From Candidatus Celerinatantimonas neptuna (GTDB lineage: Bacteria > Pseudomonadota > Gammaproteobacteria > Enterobacterales > Celerinatantimonadaceae), in contig OU461276.1 of the NCBI GenBank assembly GCA_911810475.1, positions 2,977,501 through 3,041,500 on the forward strand: a stretch of 64,000 nucleotides of DNA, in the 5' to 3' direction. Both the position numbers and the translations under genes were made by a program. Of this stretch, positions 19,076 to 29,184 are shown piece by piece. The stretch's first letter is position 1. Each line of letters begins with the position of its first letter. The notes under the pieces are model-generated. The model was not told where the DNA came from. It was given only the letters and a program-made list of their open reading frames with translations, and ran no database searches.

Positions 19076-19378
19076 TTATGGTAAGTTTTTTGATATAATT
19101 TTATTAATCCAGTGGCTGATTTTTTTGACTCCCATAAAACCAATGAAACCGCCGATAGGAACAGTGAGATGGCTGGAAACACCCATAAAACTGATGAGCG
19201 ATACAGAAATTAAAGTCAGACAGCCACATAACATTCCCTCTAAAACCATTTCGAGAAAACTACCACCAGAATATATAATTCTGAGTACAGCCATAAATAT
19301 AGAAATAAAGAGACTCAAGAGAATTGAGTCACCTTTTAATAACCCTTTCAAAGAGTCATAAAAATTATTGATATCCAT
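19076..19378 (-). CDS. Phage lambda-family holin (Phage_holin_3 type) next to levansucrase
   Basis: 100 residues with three hydrophobic segments: about 16-32 (ILLSLFISIFMAVLRIIY), 38-62, and 68-85 (LTVPIGGFIGFMGVKKI). The pattern AVLRIIYSGGS, then LEGMLCG, then GGFIGFMGVKKI resembles small class II/III holins of tailed phages, which open pores in the inner membrane. AAGG precedes the start. No endolysin, spanin or other lysis gene is nearby. The gene follows the levansucrase by 48 bp on the same strand, separated by a strong hairpin, so it may be expressed by readthrough. A role in levansucrase release is only a hypothesis. Confidence 0.7.
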   Translation of the reverse strand: MDINNFYDSLKGLLKGDSILLSLFISIFMAVLRIIYSGGSFLEMVLEGMLCGCLTLISVSLISFMGVSSHLTVPIGGFIGFMGVKKISHWINKIISKNLP

Positions 19379-19391
19379 TTTTTACCTTATG

Positions 19392-19422
19392 AATAAAGTG
19401 GTGCCGAAGGCACCACTTTATT
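19392..19422. terminator. Perfect 14-bp hairpin between levansucrase and holin genes
   Basis: AATAAAGTGGTGCC and its exact complement are separated by a 3-nt loop. The T-rich tract lies on the plus-strand side; on the minus strand (gene direction) the stem ends in TTTATT with no long T-run. It may act as an attenuating terminator after levansucrase or as a bidirectional terminator. Confidence 0.75.
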
Positions 19423-19426
19423 ATTT

Positions 19427-20686
19427 TTATTTTAAAACAACATTTTCCATGGGTGGAATAAATCCATAATCTAATTGGTTCACCACAAATGTTCGGTTAC
19501 CTTCAAGCTTAATTTGTATGGTGGGTGCTTCTGTACCACCAATACGATAATCACCATCATAGCCGTCGCCACTTGTAGATGGCACATTATCAATAAATGA
19601 TGTGACCAATCCGTTTGGCATAACACACTGTGAATAGGTCTGGTATGGTTGAGACGATGGGGTACCTAAAACTAAACCCGATCCATTTAATGGTTCATAT
19701 GGTCCAAATAAAGAATCGCTGACAAATCCATAAACTCCATCTGGACCAGTGAGGTTGTCTGCATAGGTGTATTTGTGACTAATCGTAAACAAGTAATACC
19801 GACCATCTTTAAAGACAAAATGTGGACGTTCGGTTTGGTCATTTACACCGACTGCGGTAATGAGTGGTGGGAGTAATTGCCAATCATTGCCATCAGTGTC
19901 TTTTGCTGCGGCAAAACCAATGCATCCAGTTTGATATTTTGCACCACCTACATCGGTATAATCCGGAGGGATATCTCCCATATCGGCTGTTGTTATTCTA
20001 TGGGTTCCCCGATCTCCAGCAACATTTCCTTCAAATACCATATAGAGTTGTCCATCTTTTGGATCAATAAACGGACTTGGATCTCTGAAATTCCAGTATT
20101 CATTTTGCTCTTCAGTTTGATAGTAAAATCCATCAGCAGAAAACAGTTCAATTACATCATTAAAATCGGTTAGTTTCACTTCATCATCAGCGATGGTAAC
20201 ACGGCCTTTCACTTTAGCAATGGTGGCTCCCGGAGTAACACAGCTGTAGTACAGTTCAATATCACCTTGTTCATTTAACAGAATAGGGGTTCCTGCCCAT
20301 TCTCGAGTTGTTGGCGATACCCCTTCATGCATTACGCGTCCACCCAGTGTCCAGGTTTTACTGTCTTTTGAATACCAGTAACAGATTCGTGCCCGTCCAT
20401 GACGGTTTTCCCAGTCGGTGGTGATGTCATAACTACCATCTGAATTTTGATATGTTTCAGAATCTTTCTTTGCAGTTAATGTAAAGATAATTGACCATCC
20501 ATTGACGGAAACGATTGTGCCATCTAATTTCCTAAGCGGTAATGTATCCCAAATAAATAGATCTTCATTCATTGTTGGAAATGATATAGGGACTTCGGGC
20601 TGAGTTGTCGTTGGATCATCTGTGTAAACTTTAAGTGCATCAGCACGTGACCAGGGTGTTGTAATAACTTTATCTTGTAATGTCAT
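19427..20686 (-). CDS. Levansucrase (GH68), without signal peptide
   Basis: 419 residues of the glycoside hydrolase 68 fold. Visible catalytic elements are the nucleophile Asp47 (LFIWDTLPL), the transition-state stabiliser in NFRDPSPF (R201, D202), and the acid/base Glu286 in DQTERPHF. It would split sucrose and build levan from fructose. Length and the lack of an N-terminal hydrophobic signal match Gram-negative levansucrases of Zymomonas and Erwinia, whose export route is unclear. Phage-type genes flank it on both sides, and nifH lies under 1 kb away in the opposite direction. Levan slime could restrict oxygen diffusion to nitrogenase (inference). Confidence 0.93.
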   Translation of the reverse strand: MTLQDKVITTPWSRADALKVYTDDPTTTQPEVPISFPTMNEDLFIWDTLPLRKLDGTIVSVNGWSIIFTLTAKKDSETYQNSDGSYDITTDWENRHGRARICYWYSKDSKTWTLGGRVMHEGVSPTTREWAGTPILLNEQGDIELYYSCVTPGATIAKVKGRVTIADDEVKLTDFNDVIELFSADGFYYQTEEQNEYWNFRDPSPFIDPKDGQLYMVFEGNVAGDRGTHRITTADMGDIPPDYTDVGGAKYQTGCIGFAAAKDTDGNDWQLLPPLITAVGVNDQTERPHFVFKDGRYYLFTISHKYTYADNLTGPDGVYGFVSDSLFGPYEPLNGSGLVLGTPSSQPYQTYSQCVMPNGLVTSFIDNVPSTSGDGYDGDYRIGGTEAPTIQIKLEGNRTFVVNQLDYGFIPPMENVVLK

Positions 20687-20946
20687 AATAAACCTTCTTT
20701 TAGGTTGTGTTTAAGGAGGCTTAATAAAAGCATGTTTAAATTAATTTTGATAATAGAATAAGTTCTATGATTAATAGTACAACAAAGATAGAATAATTTG
20801 TTGTGTGGTAATTAACAGATTAAATACTAGTGGATTTTTTGTGATTGGAGATTATTATATGCAACAATAATAATAAATCTATATGAAATGGATCTAAATA
20901 GAACCTATTACTTCTAAAATTTAAGCGTAGATTTTAGGTGGAAGTT

Positions 20947-21159
20947 ATGATGCGATGCCCAAGATGCAATTTTCCTGCTCATATCAGGACGAGCCGTTAT
21001 TTAACAAAGACGACAAAAGAATCTTATTATCAATGCCAAAATATAATGTGCTCATGTACATTTAAAACAATAGAGAGTGTAGATAAAATTATTTCTTCTC
21101 CTGTTAATGATTGTGAAGAATATTTTGAAATATCATGTAAGGACCACGGAAATGTATGA
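20947..21159 (+). CDS. Ogr/Delta-type zinc-finger phage transcription activator
   Basis: About 70 residues. MMRCPRCNFPAHIRTSRY followed by CQNIMCSCTFKTIESV matches the P2 Ogr / P4 Delta family, with the zinc-binding pattern C-x2-C...C-x4-C and the invariant ARTSRY-like and YHQCQN-like blocks. In phage P2 this protein activates late promoters through RNA polymerase alpha. The start at 20947 follows AGGTGG. It diverges from the levansucrase gene across a gap of about 260 bp, so it is well placed to regulate it. No other phage structural genes are seen. I found no TGT-N12-ACA P2-like box in the gap. Confidence 0.85.
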   Translation: MMRCPRCNFPAHIRTSRYLTKTTKESYYQCQNIMCSCTFKTIESVDKIISSPVNDCEEYFEISCKDHGNV

Positions 21160-21409
21160 AAACTTATTTTTATTTTATAAAGATAAGTTATTAAAAATAA
21201 TTTGAATTTTCTATTTATATATAATTTTGTATATGTAATACAATAAATTATATATTTAAAATTTAATGAATAAAGGCAATGGATTTTAACGCTTTACCAT
21301 AGGGAAAAAACTACATTTTAATATGGTGTTTCGATCTATTGTCTTTTTTATGTGAGATATTTTATTGTTTTAAGCTATATTTTGAGTTTATTTCCTTTCC
21401 CATATTTAT

Positions 21410-21425
21410 TGTCATCTCTGTGACA
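21410..21425. promoter_or_regulatory. NifA upstream activator sequence for nifH
   Basis: TGTCATCTCTGTGACA is a perfect TGT-N10-ACA site, 96 bp upstream of the nifH -24 box. A second near match (TGT-N10-ACG) starts at 21439. The rest of 21160-21573 is AT-rich with no gene I can support. Confidence 0.82.
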
Positions 21426-21504
21426 ATCGCTTTACTTTTGTCGCAGATAAGACGAAGAAAAATCCTCTCTTTTTTTATTTTTTATAATATTTTCAAATGG
21501 TTAG

Positions 21505-22446
<942 letters not shown>

Positions 22447-22480
22447 TGAGTGAACGCTGACGATAAGGAGGAACGCCATA

Positions 22481-23959
22481 ATGGCAGACAGAACATTAGA
22501 AGAAAATCAGGCGCTCATTCAAGAGGTTTTAGAAGTCTACCCGGAAAAAGCGCGTAAAGACCGAGCGAAACATTTAGCAACCAATGATCCTCAGGGAGAT
22601 GGTAAATGTGTGGTTTCCAACCGTAAATCAGTCCCTGGTGTTATGACCATTCGGGGTTGCTCATACGCCGGTTCCAAAGGGGTTGTGTTCGGTCCGTTTA
22701 AAGATATTGTCCATGTTTCTCATGGTCCAATCGGCTGCGGCATGTATTCAACAGGTGGTCGCCGTAATTATCTGACAGGCGTTTCGGGGGTTGATAGTTT
22801 CGCACTGATTAATTTTACCTCTGATTTTCAGGAAAAGGATATCGTCTTCGGTGGGGATAAAAAACTCACAACGATTCTTGAAGAAGTGGATATGTTATTT
22901 CCACTTAATAAAGGTTCGACAGTTCAGTCGGAATGTCCGGTCGGGTTGATTGGGGATGACATTGAAGCGGTTGCCAAACAAGCTAAAGAGCGTAATGGAA
23001 AACCCTGTATTCCGGTTCGTTGTGAGGGATTTAGGGGCGTCTCTCAGTCGCTGGGACATCATATTGCAAACGATGCGTTGCGTGATTGGGTGTTAAGTAA
23101 TCGTGATGACGAAAATACTTTTGAATCAACAGATTATGATGTTGCTATCATTGGTGATTACAACATTGGGGGCGATGCATGGAGTTCTCGTATTCTGCTT
23201 GAAGAGATGGGGCTTAGGGTGATTGCCCAGTGGTCCGGTGATGGTTCTTTGTCTGAGATTGAAAATACGCCGAAATCAAAATTGAACTTAATTCACTGCT
23301 ATCGTTCGATGAACTATATTGCCCGTCATATGGAAGAAAAATATGGTATCCCATGGATGGAATACAACCTGTTCGGGCCAACTAAAATTGCAGAGTCGTT
23401 ACGTGCCATTGCTCAACATTTTGATGAATCTATTCAGAAAAAAGCGGAAGAGGTGATTGAGTCGTATAAGGCTCAGTATCAGGCTGTTATTGATAAATAC
23501 CGTCCTCGTCTGGAAGGTAAAAAGGTCATGTTGTATGTCGGGGGATTGCGTTCGCGTCATGTGATTGGTGCTTATGAAGATCTGGGAATGGAGATTGTTG
23601 GGGCTGGTTATGAGTTTGCCCATGCTGACGACTATGACCGGACCGTTGGTGAGCTCAAAGAGGCCACTCTTTTATATGATGATGTCACCGGGTACGAGTT
23701 CGAAGAATTTGTCAAAGCAGTGAAGCCGGATCTTATCGGCTCAGGGATTAAAGAGAAGTATATTTTCCAGAAAATGGGGATCCCGTTTCGCCAGATGCAC
23801 AGTTGGGATTATTCCGGCCCTTATCATGGGTATGACGGCTTTTCTATTTTTGCCCGGGATATGGATATGACTTTGAATAATCCTTGTTGGGATCTGACCA
23901 CGCCACCATGGCTTAAGTCAGAAGATGATGAATCGATTCCAGAGGAAAAAGTCGCTTAA
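22481..23959 (+). CDS. nifD: NifD, MoFe protein alpha subunit
   Basis: 492 residues. P-cluster cysteines are seen in [19 protein letters not shown] and [10 protein letters not shown]. FeMo-co ligands are the cysteine in [11 protein letters not shown] and the histidine in [15 protein letters not shown]. Length is typical of molybdenum NifD. With NifK it forms the heterotetramer that reduces N2. AAGGAGG precedes the start, 34 bp after nifH. Nothing points to a vanadium or iron-only type, since the delta subunit gene is absent. Confidence 0.99.
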   Translation: MADRTLEENQALIQEVLEVYPEKARKDRAKHLATNDPQGDGKCVVSNRKSVPGVMTIRGCSYAGSKGVVFGPFKDIVHVSHGPIGCGMYSTGGRRNYLTGVSGVDSFALINFTSDFQEKDIVFGGDKKLTTILEEVDMLFPLNKGSTVQSECPVGLIGDDIEAVAKQAKERNGKPCIPVRCEGFRGVSQSLGHHIANDALRDWVLSNRDDENTFESTDYDVAIIGDYNIGGDAWSSRILLEEMGLRVIAQWSGDGSLSEIENTPKSKLNLIHCYRSMNYIARHMEEKYGIPWMEYNLFGPTKIAESLRAIAQHFDESIQKKAEEVIESYKAQYQAVIDKYRPRLEGKKVMLYVGGLRSRHVIGAYEDLGMEIVGAGYEFAHADDYDRTVGELKEATLLYDDVTGYEFEEFVKAVKPDLIGSGIKEKYIFQKMGIPFRQMHSWDYSGPYHGYDGFSIFARDMDMTLNNPCWDLTTPPWLKSEDDESIPEEKVA

Positions 23960-23983
23960 TGCGGATGTATCAAGGAGAAAATT

Positions 23984-25555
23984 ATGGCGCAGTCAATTGA
24001 AGCAATTAAGCCCGGTTATCCTCTGTTTGAACAGCCGGAGTACCAGGATGTTCTGAATCGTAAAAAGCAACAATATGAAGAACCGGTGAGTGAAGAAAAA
24101 ATCAGAGAAGTTTTCGAGTGGACAACGACCAAGGAGTACGAAGATTTAAATTTTGAACGTAAGGCCTTGACCATTAATCCGGCTAAAATGTGTCAACCTC
24201 TGGGGGCTGTTTTATGTGCATTGGGGTTTAAAAACACACTTCCGTATGTGCATGGTAGTCAGGGATGTGTCGCTTATTTTCGAACTTATTTTAACCGCCA
24301 TTTTAAAGAACCGGTAGCCTGTGTATCTGATTCGATGACAGAAGATGCGGCCGTTTTCGGTGGCCATAAAAATATGAATGACGGGTTAGAAAATGCCTAT
24401 GCGTTGTATAAACCGGAAATGATAGCTGTGTCTACAACCTGCATGGCAGAAGTGATTGGCGATGACCTGAACGCTTATACCCAGAATGCTAAAAAAGATG
24501 GTTATGTACCAGAAGATTTACCATTGCCATTTGCCCATACACCCAGCTTTGCCGGAAGCCACATTACAGGTTGGGATGGGATGTTCGAAGGTTTTTGCCG
24601 TTATTTTACCGTTAATAAAATGGATGATAAGCAGGTTGGTCGTAACGGTAAAATTAATCTGGTGACCGGGTTTGAAACCTATCTTGGAAATTATCGGGTA
24701 TTACAGCGGATGATGGAACAGATGGGTGTTAATTATTCACTGTTATCGGACCCATCTGAAGTTTTGGATACCCCAGCCGATGGTCAATATCGCATGTATG
24801 CCGGAGGGACAAGCCAAGAACAAATCAAGGATGCTCCTAATGCGATTGATACATTGTTACTGCAACCTCATGGCCTGGTAAAAACAGCTAAATTTATTAA
24901 AAACACCTGGAATCAACCGGTTAGTCCGGTACGGATCCCTCTAGGTTTACAGGCAACCGATGAATTGTTGATGACGATTAGCGAGCTGACAGGGAAACCG
25001 ATCGGGGATGAGCTGACCAAAGAACGGGGCCGGTTAGTAGATATGATGACGGATTCTCATACCTGGCTGCATGGGAAACGGTTTGGTTTATATGGTGATC
25101 CTGATTTTGTGATGGGGATGTCACGTTTTCTGATGGAGCTCGGCGCTGAACCAACTGTTGTTCTTTGTCATAACGCCAATAAACGTTGGAAAAAAGAGAT
25201 GGATAAGATTTTACAGGCCTCTCCATACGGTCAGGACAGTGAAGTCTTTTTTGGTAAAGATCTGTGGCATTTCCGTTCGTTAATGTTTACCCGTCAACCT
25301 GATTTTATGATTGGGAATTCTTACGGGAAATATATTCAGCGGGATACTCTGGCCAAAGGTAAAGAATTTGAAGTTCCGTTGATTCGGATTGGTTTTCCAT
25401 TGTTCGATCGCCATCATTTGCATCGTCAGACAACATGGGGATATGAAGGCGCGATGCAAATCCTGACAACTCTGGTGAATGCGGTTCTGGAACGATTGGA
25501 TGAGCAGACGATGGAGCTTGGAAAAACAGATTACAACTTCGATTTGGTTCGTTAA
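23984..25555 (+). CDS. nifK: NifK, MoFe protein beta subunit
   Basis: 523 residues. P-cluster ligands are visible in AKMCQPLGAVLCALG, HGSQGCVAYFRTYF and VSTTCMAEVIGDDL. The long N-terminal extension (about 60 residues before the first cysteine) is the type I arrangement of NifK. It starts 24 bp after nifD with an AAGGAG site. A perfect 20-bp palindrome follows the stop codon and may stabilise the 3' end of the nifHDK message. Confidence 0.99.
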   Translation: MAQSIEAIKPGYPLFEQPEYQDVLNRKKQQYEEPVSEEKIREVFEWTTTKEYEDLNFERKALTINPAKMCQPLGAVLCALGFKNTLPYVHGSQGCVAYFRTYFNRHFKEPVACVSDSMTEDAAVFGGHKNMNDGLENAYALYKPEMIAVSTTCMAEVIGDDLNAYTQNAKKDGYVPEDLPLPFAHTPSFAGSHITGWDGMFEGFCRYFTVNKMDDKQVGRNGKINLVTGFETYLGNYRVLQRMMEQMGVNYSLLSDPSEVLDTPADGQYRMYAGGTSQEQIKDAPNAIDTLLLQPHGLVKTAKFIKNTWNQPVSPVRIPLGLQATDELLMTISELTGKPIGDELTKERGRLVDMMTDSHTWLHGKRFGLYGDPDFVMGMSRFLMELGAEPTVVLCHNANKRWKKEMDKILQASPYGQDSEVFFGKDLWHFRSLMFTRQPDFMIGNSYGKYIQRDTLAKGKEFEVPLIRIGFPLFDRHHLHRQTTWGYEGAMQILTTLVNAVLERLDEQTMELGKTDYNFDLVR

Positions 25556-25563
25556 TGGGCGAT

Positions 25564-25583
25564 TGGTCGGGAATTCCCGACCA
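25564..25583. terminator. Perfect 20-bp palindrome between nifK and nifT
   Basis: TGGTCGGGAATTCCCGACCA is fully self-complementary and starts 8 bp after the nifK stop. It has no T-tract, so it is more likely an mRNA 3'-end stabiliser or attenuator that separates high nifHDK expression from nifTY than a full terminator. Confidence 0.6.
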
Positions 25584-25598
25584 TGAACAGGAGTTTTT

Positions 25599-25811
25599 AT
25601 GCCGAATGTAATTTTGCGTCAGCAATCTGATGGGTTGTACTGCTATATAGCCAAGCGGGATTTGGAAGAGCGGGTTGTGCAGATTGAATTTGAACAGCAC
25701 GACTGTTGGGGAGGAACGATTGAACTGGCCGGTGGTCAACGTTGGTATCTTCCTCCTCAGCCAGAACTTCCTCATTTTCCATTTAAAATCAGATTATCCC
25801 GAGCCGAATAA
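25599..25811 (+). CDS. nifT: NifT/FixU, small nif protein
   Basis: 70 residues, a little shorter than the Klebsiella and Azotobacter proteins. Blocks such as MPNVILR, YIAKRDLEE and the C-terminal GGQRWYLPP match NifT/FixU. The biochemical role is unknown, and mutants in other species fix nitrogen nearly normally. It has its own AGGAG site and is 14 bp upstream of nifY. Confidence 0.9.
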   Translation: MPNVILRQQSDGLYCYIAKRDLEERVVQIEFEQHDCWGGTIELAGGQRWYLPPQPELPHFPFKIRLSRAE

Positions 25812-25824
25812 ATAAGGAGTCGTC

Positions 25825-26430
25825 ATGCATCAAGCTAGAGAGATGGATTGGCTGTGTCGTCGTTACCAACTTGCCGATCAATTGCATGTGCCTCTTTCAG
25901 ATATTGATATGAATGAGCCATCTCAGGAGTCTCTGGCTGTGTTGGCTGATCATTGTCAGACAGATGTGTCTCATCTTCAATCGTTACTCAGTGAACCGAT
26001 TGATACGCGATGGCAACTGATTGATCGGCATTTAGCATTGCCGTCTAAAACATTACGTTGTGCTATTGCCAGTTTAGATGGCGAAACCATTGATGGTCAT
26101 TTTAGCCGGTGTCCATATATGTCGATTTATGATGTGTCGGCTGAGTCATATGCACTGGTTTCATTACGTCAAATGCCCAAAGAGCCCGGCGGGCAGGGGC
26201 ATCAACAGCGGGTTGATTGCCTTAATGATTGTCAATTGCTATTTATTGCTGCGATCGGTGGACCGGCTGCTGCCCGAGTGATTCGCTCTGATATTTATCC
26301 GATGAAAGTTAGGGGTATCGCCATGATTGAGGATACTCTGTCGGATTTACAACAGCGACTGGTGAGTGGTTCACTTCCCCCCTGGTTGAAGAAATTGATG
26401 GGTGAGTCTTGGGATGGGCCTGCTTTTTAA
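25825..26430 (+). CDS. nifY: NifY, apo-MoFe protein-binding assembly factor
   Basis: 201 residues. The N-terminal half is a helical domain; the C-terminal half (LRCAIASLDGETIDGHFSRC to about 170) is the NifX/NafY cofactor-binding fold with the HF motif. Position directly after nifT matches the Klebsiella nifHDKTY operon. NifY binds apo-dinitrogenase, keeps it competent for FeMo-co insertion, and leaves on maturation. AAGGAG precedes the start. Confidence 0.9.
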   Translation: MHQAREMDWLCRRYQLADQLHVPLSDIDMNEPSQESLAVLADHCQTDVSHLQSLLSEPIDTRWQLIDRHLALPSKTLRCAIASLDGETIDGHFSRCPYMSIYDVSAESYALVSLRQMPKEPGGQGHQQRVDCLNDCQLLFIAAIGGPAAARVIRSDIYPMKVRGIAMIEDTLSDLQQRLVSGSLPPWLKKLMGESWDGPAF

Positions 26431-26581
26431 GCGTTGTGTCGCTATTTTTACTGGTCGTATTTGCAGTTGATTTATACTGGGGTAGGCTCTGTTTTGTGTT
26501 AATAATGACATGATGCAGGGCCTGCTTTGCTTTTATTGTTCTTATTGTAGCTGATGTTCGTTCAGCAATAATAATGGGCCG

Positions 26582-27227
26582 TCATGAGTATTTTGTTGTT
26601 TGAGCGTTAAAATTAACAATGAAGTTCTCAATTTCTGCTGGATTTGTGAGGACCATGTGATCGATATTTTTCATGTCTTTATATATTTTGGGCCTGACGT
26701 TTTTATGAAATTTCAACATGATTGGAAAAACCCATTGAGCCGCTTTTAGTTCATTGCACCCTTTAGGTAATTCCGGGCGTGACTTAAAATTGATTTTTAT
26801 CATTCGCCATATCATCCGTCTTAAACAGACCCGTAGAGGAAGGTCAATAAATATCACTAAGCCGGCTTTCTCTCTAAATAACCTCAACTCGGGATAAGAA
26901 GTCACAATGAATAACGATGGATTTTTGATGGGCCAGTCTTGTTTTCTGATGTGGGATTTAACGCCGAAATCCACTTTAATCCTTATCAGAAAAGGCTTTC
27001 TTATCCCGAGTTGAGGTTAATACACGGGAAACGCCTTCGACCAGTCAATCGGGTGTATCTGCTATTTCTTTTTCCGCGGCGCGTCTGTCGTTGGGAGATT
27101 TTATTTTCCAGTTCTCATGCCAGATTACGGAATCAAGACTAATGGGTTTCATATCTTTGATTTTGCCTAAACGCCTTGCAAGCGTTGTTTTCCCAGAGCC
27201 TGCGTTGCCTGTGATGTGGATCTTTAT
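26582..27227 (-). pseudogene. Broken P-loop kinase gene (FlaR / adenylate-kinase-like), interrupted by a small element
   Basis: On the minus strand from 27227 the translation KIHITGNAGSGKTTLARRLG shows a P-loop NTPase start. After the element, FREKAGLVIFIDLPLRVCLR and SRPELPKGC continue the family of small kinases often called DNA topology modulation protein FlaR. Three lesions are visible: ATA where the ATG start is expected, a TGA in PD*LVEGVS (probably once Trp), and the 137-bp insertion. Removing the insertion and one TA joins VSRVL to FREKAG in frame. The gene sits between nifY and nifE and has no nitrogenase role. Confidence 0.88.
26879..27019. mobile_element. MITE-like element with 22-bp terminal inverted repeats and TA target duplication
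   Basis: The ends are exact inverted repeats of 22 bp (26879-26900 and 26998-27019), beginning TAACCTCAACTCGGGATAA. Taking the outer TA as the target duplication leaves a 137-bp element (26881-27017) with no coding capacity. It has landed in a kinase gene, whose frame is restored by precise removal. TA duplication suggests mobilisation by an IS630/Tc1-mariner-type transposase, which is not in the window. Partial relatives lie at 16903-17004 and 39986-40033. Confidence 0.88.
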
Positions 27228-27574
27228 TCAGGTTTTCCTTTAAATGTTTCTTTAAGACAGCACTTTCTGTTTATTTCGGCGTTTGATCCCGATTTGTGGC
27301 GATGACTACACACCACAGAACCTGCCTGACGGAAAAACACGACCAGAGAGCAACAACCTTTGGTCCGAGTTGATATTTAGTGATTCATTTTTGTGTTGTT
27401 GAAGGGATCGTGAGTGAGCGATTTAACTGGATTTTATGAGATGAAACAGAGTTTGGCAATTCAATTGACTCTCTTAAAAACCGTAGATGATGAACTTTTG
27501 AGACATGATGAAATAGCATTAGATTTGATGCCTAGGCCGTATTTATTTTGTTTTCCGGCAGTGTTGGCTACCGT

Positions 27575-27590
27575 TGTTTATGTGTTCACA
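27575..27590. promoter_or_regulatory. NifA upstream activator sequence for nifE
   Basis: TGTTTATGTGTTCACA is a perfect TGT-N10-ACA site, 96 bp upstream of the nifE -24 box, the same distance as at nifH. Another TGT-N10-ACA at 27295-27310 is too far upstream to be needed. Confidence 0.82.
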
Positions 27591-27684
27591 CCCTTGTTTC
27601 TATTGGCTCATCCTCATATGTCAAATTGTCGATTTTGTTTGAAAGGTGACAACCCGGTTTTCAGTATTCATGCGGGTCTGTTGC

Positions 27685-27700
27685 GGGAACGCCGTTTGCA
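27685..27700 (+). promoter_or_regulatory. Sigma54 promoter of nifENX
   Basis: GGGAACGCCGTTTGCA has correct GG-N10-GC spacing and a full TTTGCA -12 block. It lies about 100 bp upstream of nifE. The gap 27228-27798 therefore holds regulatory DNA; a 98-codon frame through it is probably not a gene. Confidence 0.85.
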
Positions 27701-27798
27701 AATACTTTAGAAGCTGTTGATCGTTGGAGTTTGAATGAAATTCAACTGCCAAACGTCAATATGCCCTGGGGTCAGTTGATGTAACCGAAGGAGGCTGT

Positions 27799-29184
27799 AT
27801 GAAACAAGCGCTAAATAATCCCCTCATGGATGAGCCGTTATGTGAGCATAACCATCAGGGAAAATCGGGATGTCATCCTCCAAAACCGGGTGCAACGGCG
27901 GGTGGTTGTGCTTTTGATGGGGCACAAATTACTCTGCTTCCGATTGCTGATGTTGCTCATTTGATCCATGGCCCTATCGGTTGTGCCGGAAGTTCCTGGG
28001 ATAATCGTGGGAGCTTGTGTAGTACCGATGGGTTATTCCGGCTGGGGATGACCACCGATCTGAGTGAACCAGATATTATTATGGGGCGGGGCGAAAAAAA
28101 ACTGGTGGCAGCTGTTGGATACATTCAGGAACATTATCACCCGGCGGCTGTTTTTATTTACAACACCTGTGTTCCGGCGATGGAAGGCGATGACTTAAAT
28201 GCCGCTGCCAGACTTGCTCAGGAACGCTATCAATTACCGGTGATTGTCGTTGATGCCGCAGGTTTTTACGGCAGTAAAAATTTAGGAAATCGCATTGCCG
28301 GTGAAGTTATGGTTGATAAAGTCGTTGGCACCCGTGAACCTGCGCCTGTGCCAAATGGACAAAATGTGCATGATATTGCATTGATCGGTGAATTTAATAT
28401 CGCCGGTGAATTCTGGTCGGTACAGAAGTTGTTGGATGAATTGGGCATCCGTGTATTAGCTTCTTTGTCGGGGGATGCCCGCTTTGCTGAAATACAGACA
28501 ATGCATCGCAGTGAACTGAATATGGTGGTTTGCTCTCGCTCGTTAATGAATGTTGCCCGTAAGTTAGAGCAGCGATATCAGATCCCATGGTTTGAAGGGA
28601 GTTTTTATGGTGTTCGGGCAACCAGTGATGCCTTAAGAACCATTGCCCGCAAGTTGGGGGATGATTTGTTAATTGCCCGGTGTGAATTGCTGATTCAACG
28701 CGAAGAAGCCAAAGTGAAGCGTATTATTGCAGAATACCGGACTCGTTTAGAGGGAAAACGGGTTTTATTGTATACCGGTGGCGTCAAATCATGGTCAGTG
28801 GTTTCGGCATTGCAAGATTTGGGAATGGAGGTTGTGGCCACCGGCACACGTAAATCGACAGAGGCTGATAAGGCCCGAATCCGGGATCTTATGGGTGAAG
28901 ATGCGTTAATGCTTGATGATCCGAATCCACGTCACTTACTCGATATTTGTTATCACTATCAGGCTGATATGATGGTTGCAGGAGGGCGCAATCGTTATAC
29001 AGCGCTAAAAGCCCGTCTTCCTTTTCTTGATATTAATCAGGAGCGTGAAAATGCCTATGCCGGATATGACGGCATGGTTGAACTGGCCCGGCAACTTTGC
29101 ATCACCCTTGAAAGCCCTATCTGGTCACATGTCCGTTCGCGGCCGAGCTGGCACAGTGGTCGAGCGGGGGTGACTCATGGCTGA
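27799..29184 (+). CDS. nifE: NifE, FeMo-co scaffold alpha-like subunit
   Basis: 461 residues, homologous to NifD. It keeps the cluster cysteines in [20 protein letters not shown] and [12 protein letters not shown], as expected for the NifEN [4Fe-4S] sites. The FeMo-co histidine region of NifD is changed ([12 protein letters not shown]), as in scaffold proteins. NifEN receives NifB-co and, with NifH, adds Mo and homocitrate. It begins after GAAGGAGG, and its stop overlaps nifN by 8 bp. Confidence 0.97.
   Translation: MKQALNNPLMDEPLCEHNHQGKSGCHPPKPGATAGGCAFDGAQITLLPIADVAHLIHGPIGCAGSSWDNRGSLCSTDGLFRLGMTTDLSEPDIIMGRGEKKLVAAVGYIQEHYHPAAVFIYNTCVPAMEGDDLNAAARLAQERYQLPVIVVDAAGFYGSKNLGNRIAGEVMVDKVVGTREPAPVPNGQNVHDIALIGEFNIAGEFWSVQKLLDELGIRVLASLSGDARFAEIQTMHRSELNMVVCSRSLMNVARKLEQRYQIPWFEGSFYGVRATSDALRTIARKLGDDLLIARCELLIQREEAKVKRIIAEYRTRLEGKRVLLYTGGVKSWSVVSALQDLGMEVVATGTRKSTEADKARIRDLMGEDALMLDDPNPRHLLDICYHYQADMMVAGGRNRYTALKARLPFLDINQERENAYAGYDGMVELARQLCITLESPIWSHVRSRPSWHSGRAGVTHG

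Noticed and set aside
20802-20817. TGT-N10-ACA match (TGTGTGGTAATTAACA) upstream of levansucrase
   Set aside because: No -24/-12 promoter accompanies it in the gap, and one such match in AT-rich DNA can occur by chance.
27295-27310. Additional TGT-N10-ACA site (TGTGGCGATGACTACA)
   Set aside because: It is about 375 bp from the nifE -24 box; a closer site at 27575 has the usual spacing.
27414-27710. 98-codon plus-strand frame between the kinase pseudogene and nifE
   Set aside because: A NifA site and a good sigma54 promoter for nifE lie inside it, and it resembles no family I know, so it is probably regulatory DNA.
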